64,000 bases of DNA. Origin: JADGGV01 sp035715725 (GTDB lineage Bacteria > Gemmatimonadota > Gemmatimonadetes > Longimicrobiales > RSA9). The notes below the pieces were generated by a model. The model made no database searches. It was not told the origin of the DNA and saw only the letters and a list, made by a program, of their open reading frames with translations. The DNA lies in assembly GCA_035715725.1 (NCBI GenBank), contig DASTKT010000165.1, positions 18,909 through 82,908 on the forward strand, given 5' to 3'. A program made the position numbers and the translations under genes. Within the stretch, counting starts at the first letter, position 1, and each line of letters opens with the position of its first letter. Of the stretch, positions 60,615 through 64,000 are shown piece by piece.

Positions 60615-61609
60615 GGCTCGATCGGCACGTCCATCCGGTGCGGCGAGTGCGCCGCGCAGTCCATGAAGAGGTCCAGCGAGTCCGAGCGCCGGTCCACCGC
60701 GTAGATGGAGCCCGGCAGCTTCTTGGCGAAGCTCTTCATCTCGGTGGCCAGCTCGCTCACCCGGGCGGTGTGCGTGAAGCGACGCGACGCGTTCGTCACC
60801 ACGCCGATGGAGAGCGTCATGAGCGGGACCCAGAGGATGTTGCCCCGACGATCCCGCCCGAGGAAATAGCCGGCGCGGCGATCTTCCTCGGTGTACTGAT
60901 ACGGGATCAACTCGTCGAACAGTGCGATGATCTCCTCGCAGCAGACCCGCATCACGTCGAGCGGCACGTTGAAGATGAAGTCGTCGCCGCCGATGTGGCC
61001 GACGAAGCCGTCCGACGTGTACGCCACGACGATGTCCCGCAGGATCTTCGAGAGCAGCAGGATGACCCGGTCGCCCTCGTTGTAGCCGTAGCGGTCGTTG
61101 AACTCCTTGAAGTGATCGAGGTCGGCGTAGCAGACGGCGAAGTGCCCTCCGGCCCGGATCCGCTCGGCGATGTCGCGCTCGATGCGGGCGGTGCCGGGGA
61201 GCCGCGTGGTCGGATGCACGCTGACGTCGCGCTCCGTGCGCCGCCATGCCATCTGGAGGCGGAGGACCTGCTCCCGCTCGCTCAGCGCGCCGCTCAGCAC
61301 CTCGTCCGCCCCGGCCTCGAGCGCCGCGTAAACGACTTCCTCCCGGGCCGACTCGTGGAACACGACGACCGGCACGATCCCGGTGAAGGCGTCGCGCTTG
61401 AGCACGCGGCAGAGCTCGAGCACGTCGAAGCCGTCATCCGTGGTCAAGGCCAGCACGGAGGGGTAGGTCCGGTTCACCACCTCGACCACCCGCTCGGCGG
61501 TGTCCACGGTGAGGACCGACTGTCCGCTCTCGCGCGCAAAGACGCCGATCGCCGGCGGCACGGGTCGACCACTCGGCGAGAAGAAGACCAGGCTTGATCT
61601 CACAGCCAT
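60611..61609 (-). CDS. Receiver-like plus GGDEF domain protein
   Basis: A 332-residue protein. Residues 1-125 resemble a degenerate receiver (VLTVDTAERVVEVVNRTYPS, GIVPVVVFHESAREEVVYAA) without a clear phospho-acceptor. Residues 130-300 are a GGDEF domain with LPGTARIERDI, the metal-binding CYADLDHFKEFND and active loop GHIGGDDFIF at about 204-213; GGDDF is a variant of GGD/EEF. No RxxD inhibitory site is seen. It could make cyclic di-GMP or be a catalytically weak sensor. It heads a two-gene operon. Confidence 0.88.
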   Translation of the reverse strand: MAVRSSLVFFSPSGRPVPPAIGVFARESGQSVLTVDTAERVVEVVNRTYPSVLALTTDDGFDVLELCRVLKRDAFTGIVPVVVFHESAREEVVYAALEAGADEVLSGALSEREQVLRLQMAWRRTERDVSVHPTTRLPGTARIERDIAERIRAGGHFAVCYADLDHFKEFNDRYGYNEGDRVILLLSKILRDIVVAYTSDGFVGHIGGDDFIFNVPLDVMRVCCEEIIALFDELIPYQYTEEDRRAGYFLGRDRRGNILWVPLMTLSIGVVTNASRRFTHTARVSELATEMKSFAKKLPGSIYAVDRRSDSLDLFMDCAAHSPHRMDVPIEP

Positions 61610-61679
61610 TGACTCGGGGGGAACTCAGGACATCCCGAGGAGAGGTACCGCCCAAGCTACAACCGCGCCACGGCCGTTG

Positions 61680-62564
61680 TCAAATACGGCCCCGCGGCCA
61701 ACCTACCCGGACTGCAGCCTGCCAGCGCACGTCCGCACCGTCCGGCTCGAAGCCGGTGCGCACCTCGATGACCTGAAAACCGGTCAGCGTCCGGAGCCGC
61801 GCGGCCACGAACGCGTCCACCGCGCTGGCCGCGTGATTCGCCAGGATCAGCGCGATGGTACGGTCGCGCCGCCGGAACGTGGCATCGGCGCGATGGACGA
61901 GATCCACGTACACCTGCTGCTCGAGGTAGCGGGTGCCCCAATCCCACGCGAACGTCGGCGGGATCGCGTTTTCGCGGTAGTAGGCCAGCGCGTTCTCGTA
62001 TCCGCGTGTGCCGGGGACCGGCGCCGAGCCGCCCAGGTTCAGATCCCTGGCCAGCTTCCAGATGTAGGCGTTGAAGGTGCCGGGCGTCGTATCGGGCTCG
62101 AGCGCGGACGTCCGCGGGTCCATGTCGAAGGGGCCGCTCGAGTTGTACGGGCCCTTGCTCAGCAGCTCGTAGTACTCGAAGACGGTGTCGCGGCGCGCGC
62201 CGACGCTGACCCGCCTCGCGACCTGCCAGGCCACGTCCCGGAAGCGCCGCTCGTAGTTCCGGGCCGAGCGGTTCTGGCGCGACGCCTCCCACCAGCCGAA
62301 CAGCTCCCCGGCGGCGATCGGGATCCAGCGGTCGAGCCGAAGGACGTATTGCCCGGCGCCCGGGGCGCCGGCCGAAAGCAGCGCCACCAGCACGGGGCTC
62401 GGCGCCGGCCGCGGCTTCGCCGAGTCGGCGGGGGGGATGCGATCCGCGACGATGCGAGCCTGCGCCCTGGCCACGCCCGGCGCTCCGGCCAGGGCCATCA
62501 GCGCCGCCGCGAGGCCGCGCCGCAGGCGCTCCCCCGCCCCCGTGGGCGGCGCCGACCGAGACAT
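61680..62564 (-). CDS. Exported protein of unknown function
   Basis: A protein of about 294 residues with an N-terminal signal (RRGLAAALMALAGAPGVARA, cut before Q). The mature part starts with a Pro-rich stretch, then VLVALLSAGAPGAGQYVLRL, which may be a short hydrophobic hairpin, followed by WIPIAAGELFGWWEASRQNR, RRFRDVAWQVARR and a C-terminal strand pair. The layout recalls DUF5683-like envelope proteins, but I do not recognise it with confidence. The ATG at 62564 was taken as the start of the signal peptide; an ATG at 62645 would overlap the Trm112-like gene. Confidence 0.7.
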   Translation of the reverse strand: MSRSAPPTGAGERLRRGLAAALMALAGAPGVARAQARIVADRIPPADSAKPRPAPSPVLVALLSAGAPGAGQYVLRLDRWIPIAAGELFGWWEASRQNRSARNYERRFRDVAWQVARRVSVGARRDTVFEYYELLSKGPYNSSGPFDMDPRTSALEPDTTPGTFNAYIWKLARDLNLGGSAPVPGTRGYENALAYYRENAIPPTFAWDWGTRYLEQQVYVDLVHRADATFRRRDRTIALILANHAASAVDAFVAARLRTLTGFQVIEVRTGFEPDGADVRWQAAVRVGWPRGRI

Positions 62565-62625
62565 CGAAGGATGGGCCGTAGCGCTCCGGCCGCCCGTACC
62601 CGCGGCGCCGGGGCGAGCCGGATGC

Positions 62626-62790
62626 TCAGAGCGGCTTCGCCTCATCCACCAGCATGATCGGGATGTCGTCGCGGATCTCGTAGCGCAGGCAGCAGTGCGG
62701 GCACACCAGCTCGTTCTCCTGCGGTCGATACTCCAGCTCGCCCTTGCACTTCGGGCAGACCAGGATCTCCAGCAGCTGCGGGTCGAGCAT
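62626..62790 (-). CDS. Trm112-like zinc-ribbon protein
   Basis: A 54-residue protein with the typical Trm112/YcaR pattern: MLDPQLLEILVCPKCKGELE, a short Gln/Glu-containing strand, LVCPHCCLRYEIRDDIP and IMLVDEAKPL. The two CPxC pairs should bind zinc. Bacterial members are small stabilisers of partner enzymes and are often found near lipid A or cofactor genes. It lies about 80 nt downstream of era. Confidence 0.9.
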   Translation of the reverse strand: MLDPQLLEILVCPKCKGELEYRPQENELVCPHCCLRYEIRDDIPIMLVDEAKPL

Positions 62791-62871
62791 CGCGCGCTCT
62801 CCTAGTTTCGTGCGGGATCGGTTCGCCGAACGCCACCGCCAGGCGGCGAACGGCGCCGCGGGCGTGTGGCC

Positions 62872-63795
62872 CTACTCCTCGGGGACGGAATACCCGAGGT
62901 ACTCCAGCGCGCTCCGCCTGCGGCGCCAGCCGGGGAGCACCTTCACCCAGAGGTCCAGAAACACCCGTGTGCCGAGGAAGCTCTCGATCTTCGCCCGGGC
63001 GGCCTGACCGAGACGCTTGATCCCCGCACCGCCGCGGCCGAGCAGGATCGGCTTCTGGGATTCGCGCTCGACGTACACGGTGGCCCGGATGTAGACCGGG
63101 TCCGCCGCCTCGCGGAACTCCTCGACCTTCACGACCGTCGAGTACGGGATCTCCTCCTCGAACAGCTCGAAGATCGCCTCGCGCACGAACTCGGCGACGA
63201 AGAACCGCACGGACTGCACGGCCACCTCGTCCGCCGGGTAGAGGAACGGAGACTCGGGCAGCGCGGCGGCGAGCGCGTCCCGCAGCTCGGCGACACCCTC
63301 GCCCGTGCGCGCGGAAAGGCGCCGCGCTGGAACCCCCAACACCTCCTCGCTCCAGCGCTTCAGCCGATCCACGCCCGCCGCCCCCGCGGCGTCGACCTTG
63401 TTGATCGCTACGAAGAGCGCGTCGCCGCGTGTCTGCAGGAGGCGCACGGCCGCGTCGGGGGGAAGCTCCTCCGGGCGAAGGGCATCCAACAAGAGGAGCA
63501 CCAGGTCGGCTTCCCGCGCCGCCGTCGTCGCCGCCTCGAGCATCGAGCGCTGCAGCAGGTAGGACGGCTCCAGCAGGCCCGGTGTGTCGACGAAGACCAT
63601 TTGCGTGGTCTCGTCCGTGTAGATCCCCACGACCCGCTCCCGAGTCGTCTGTGCCCGGGGCGTGACGATGCTGAGGACCTCTCCGGTGAGCGCGTTCAGC
63701 AGGGAGGACTTGCCGACATTCGGACGCCCGACCAGTGCGACGTCGCCTGCCCGCGTCCCGGCGCCCTCCCCCGGCGCGGCCTGATCTGGCGTCAT
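62872..63795 (-). CDS. era: GTPase Era
   Basis: A 307-residue ribosome-assembly GTPase of normal length. The GTPase domain has VGRPNVGKSSLLNALTGEVL, the switch region SIVTPRAQTTRERVVGIYTD, VDTPGLLEPSYLL and AINKVD. The C-terminal KH domain contains VYVERESQKPILLGRGGAGI and KRLGQAARAKIESFLGTRVF, which binds the 3' end of 16S rRNA. It is the first protein gene after the 5S rRNA on this strand. Confidence 0.98.
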   Translation of the reverse strand: MTPDQAAPGEGAGTRAGDVALVGRPNVGKSSLLNALTGEVLSIVTPRAQTTRERVVGIYTDETTQMVFVDTPGLLEPSYLLQRSMLEAATTAAREADLVLLLLDALRPEELPPDAAVRLLQTRGDALFVAINKVDAAGAAGVDRLKRWSEEVLGVPARRLSARTGEGVAELRDALAAALPESPFLYPADEVAVQSVRFFVAEFVREAIFELFEEEIPYSTVVKVEEFREAADPVYIRATVYVERESQKPILLGRGGAGIKRLGQAARAKIESFLGTRVFLDLWVKVLPGWRRRRSALEYLGYSVPEE

Positions 63796-63885
63796 GGGCG
63801 GAATTTACGCGCCCTCGCGGCCGATGAAAAGGACCGACGTGCGCGGGCGGCACCGTCTGCGGTGTCGTTCGGGGTGGGATGCACG

Positions 63886-63919
63886 AACGCCCCCGCCGCT
63901 CGGGGGAGCGGGGGGGCGT
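63886..63919 (-). terminator. Terminator of the rRNA operon
   Basis: On the minus strand, 11 nt after the 5S end, a GC-rich stem pairs ACGCCCCC and neighbours with GGGGGCGTT, with inner CCGCT/AGCGG, and ends in TTCG. It should stop rRNA transcription before era. Confidence 0.75.
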
Positions 63920-63930
63920 AGGTGAGGTGA

Positions 63931-64000
63931 GGCCGGCGGCGACGTACTCTCCCACCGGGTGGCCCCGGCAGTACCATCCGCGCGGCGAGGCTTAACGACC
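63931..64000 (-). rRNA. rrf: 5S ribosomal RNA, 3' part (cut by window edge)
   Basis: The minus strand carries the conserved 3' half of 5S rRNA: GGATGGTACTGCCGGGG, CCGGTGGGAGAGTACGTCGCC and the closing GCCGGC of helix I. Only about 70 nt are inside the window; the rest, with presumably 23S and 16S, lies beyond position 64000 on the same strand. Confidence 0.93.

Overview
The window comes from a very GC-rich, diderm bacterium. It carries a complete lipid A pathway with an LpxC-FabZ fusion, BamA, Skp and LolCD next to genes better known from Firmicutes (McsA, McsB, ClpC, and BshC of the bacillithiol pathway). That mixture, with RF2 frameshifting and many PAS/receiver proteins, best fits the phylum Gemmatimonadota. 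This is an inference from gene content; no 16S sequence is in view. Only the 3' part of a 5S rRNA is present, at the right edge.

Layout. 0-2 kb: a minus-strand TPM protein / nucleotidyltransferase / LemA operon, cut by the window edge. 2.4-4.5 kb: a minus-strand parA-parB-HTH partition cassette with its own promoter. Four perfect copies of the near-palindrome GTTCACGSCGTGAAC lie in and around it, at 2.36, 2.94, 6.61 and 20.57 kb, and are proposed as its parS-like sites. 4.5-7 kb: a CAP-domain lipoprotein, a small winged-helix-like protein, an unannotated highly structured stretch ending in a strong plus-strand terminator (candidate ncRNA), and tRNA-Arg(CCT).

7-20.7 kb is a regulatory/accessory region. 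It holds a multi-PAS NarX/DesK-type histidine kinase with its NarL-type regulator, an HdeD membrane protein with a receiver protein, a receiver with Glu in place of the phospho-acceptor Asp, a FixJ-type regulator, a second winged-helix-like paralog, an M20 peptidase, an outer-membrane beta-barrel protein, a DUF6325-like protein and a formylglycine-generating enzyme homolog. At least six and up to nine copies of a repeated promoter-like element (GGACCTTSGTCCAAT, in three copies followed exactly 21 nt later by CTAGA) are scattered here. Most sit about 85-120 bp upstream of a gene with a good ribosome binding site, which suggests one local regulon.

20.7-64 kb is housekeeping and almost entirely minus strand, in long tightly overlapping operons. 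In transcription order these are: 5S rRNA, era, a Trm112-like protein, a GGDEF protein and a zinc-ribbon protein; prfB (with programmed frameshift)-lysS-lolC-lolD-mcsA-mcsB-clpC-bamA-skp-lpxD-lpxC/fabZ-lpxA-Gfo/Idh-small membrane protein-lpxB-acyltransferase-lpxK; gdhA-rlmH-bshC; small coiled-coil protein-murJ-uvrC; larC-TPR protein; zinc-ribbon DUF2007 protein; DUF512 radical-SAM protein-der-plsY-gpsA-merR-surE-pcm-dedA; and an acidic protein-apt. The large block joins outer-membrane assembly (Bam, Lol, Skp), lipid A synthesis and ClpC/McsAB protein quality control in one co-directional unit.
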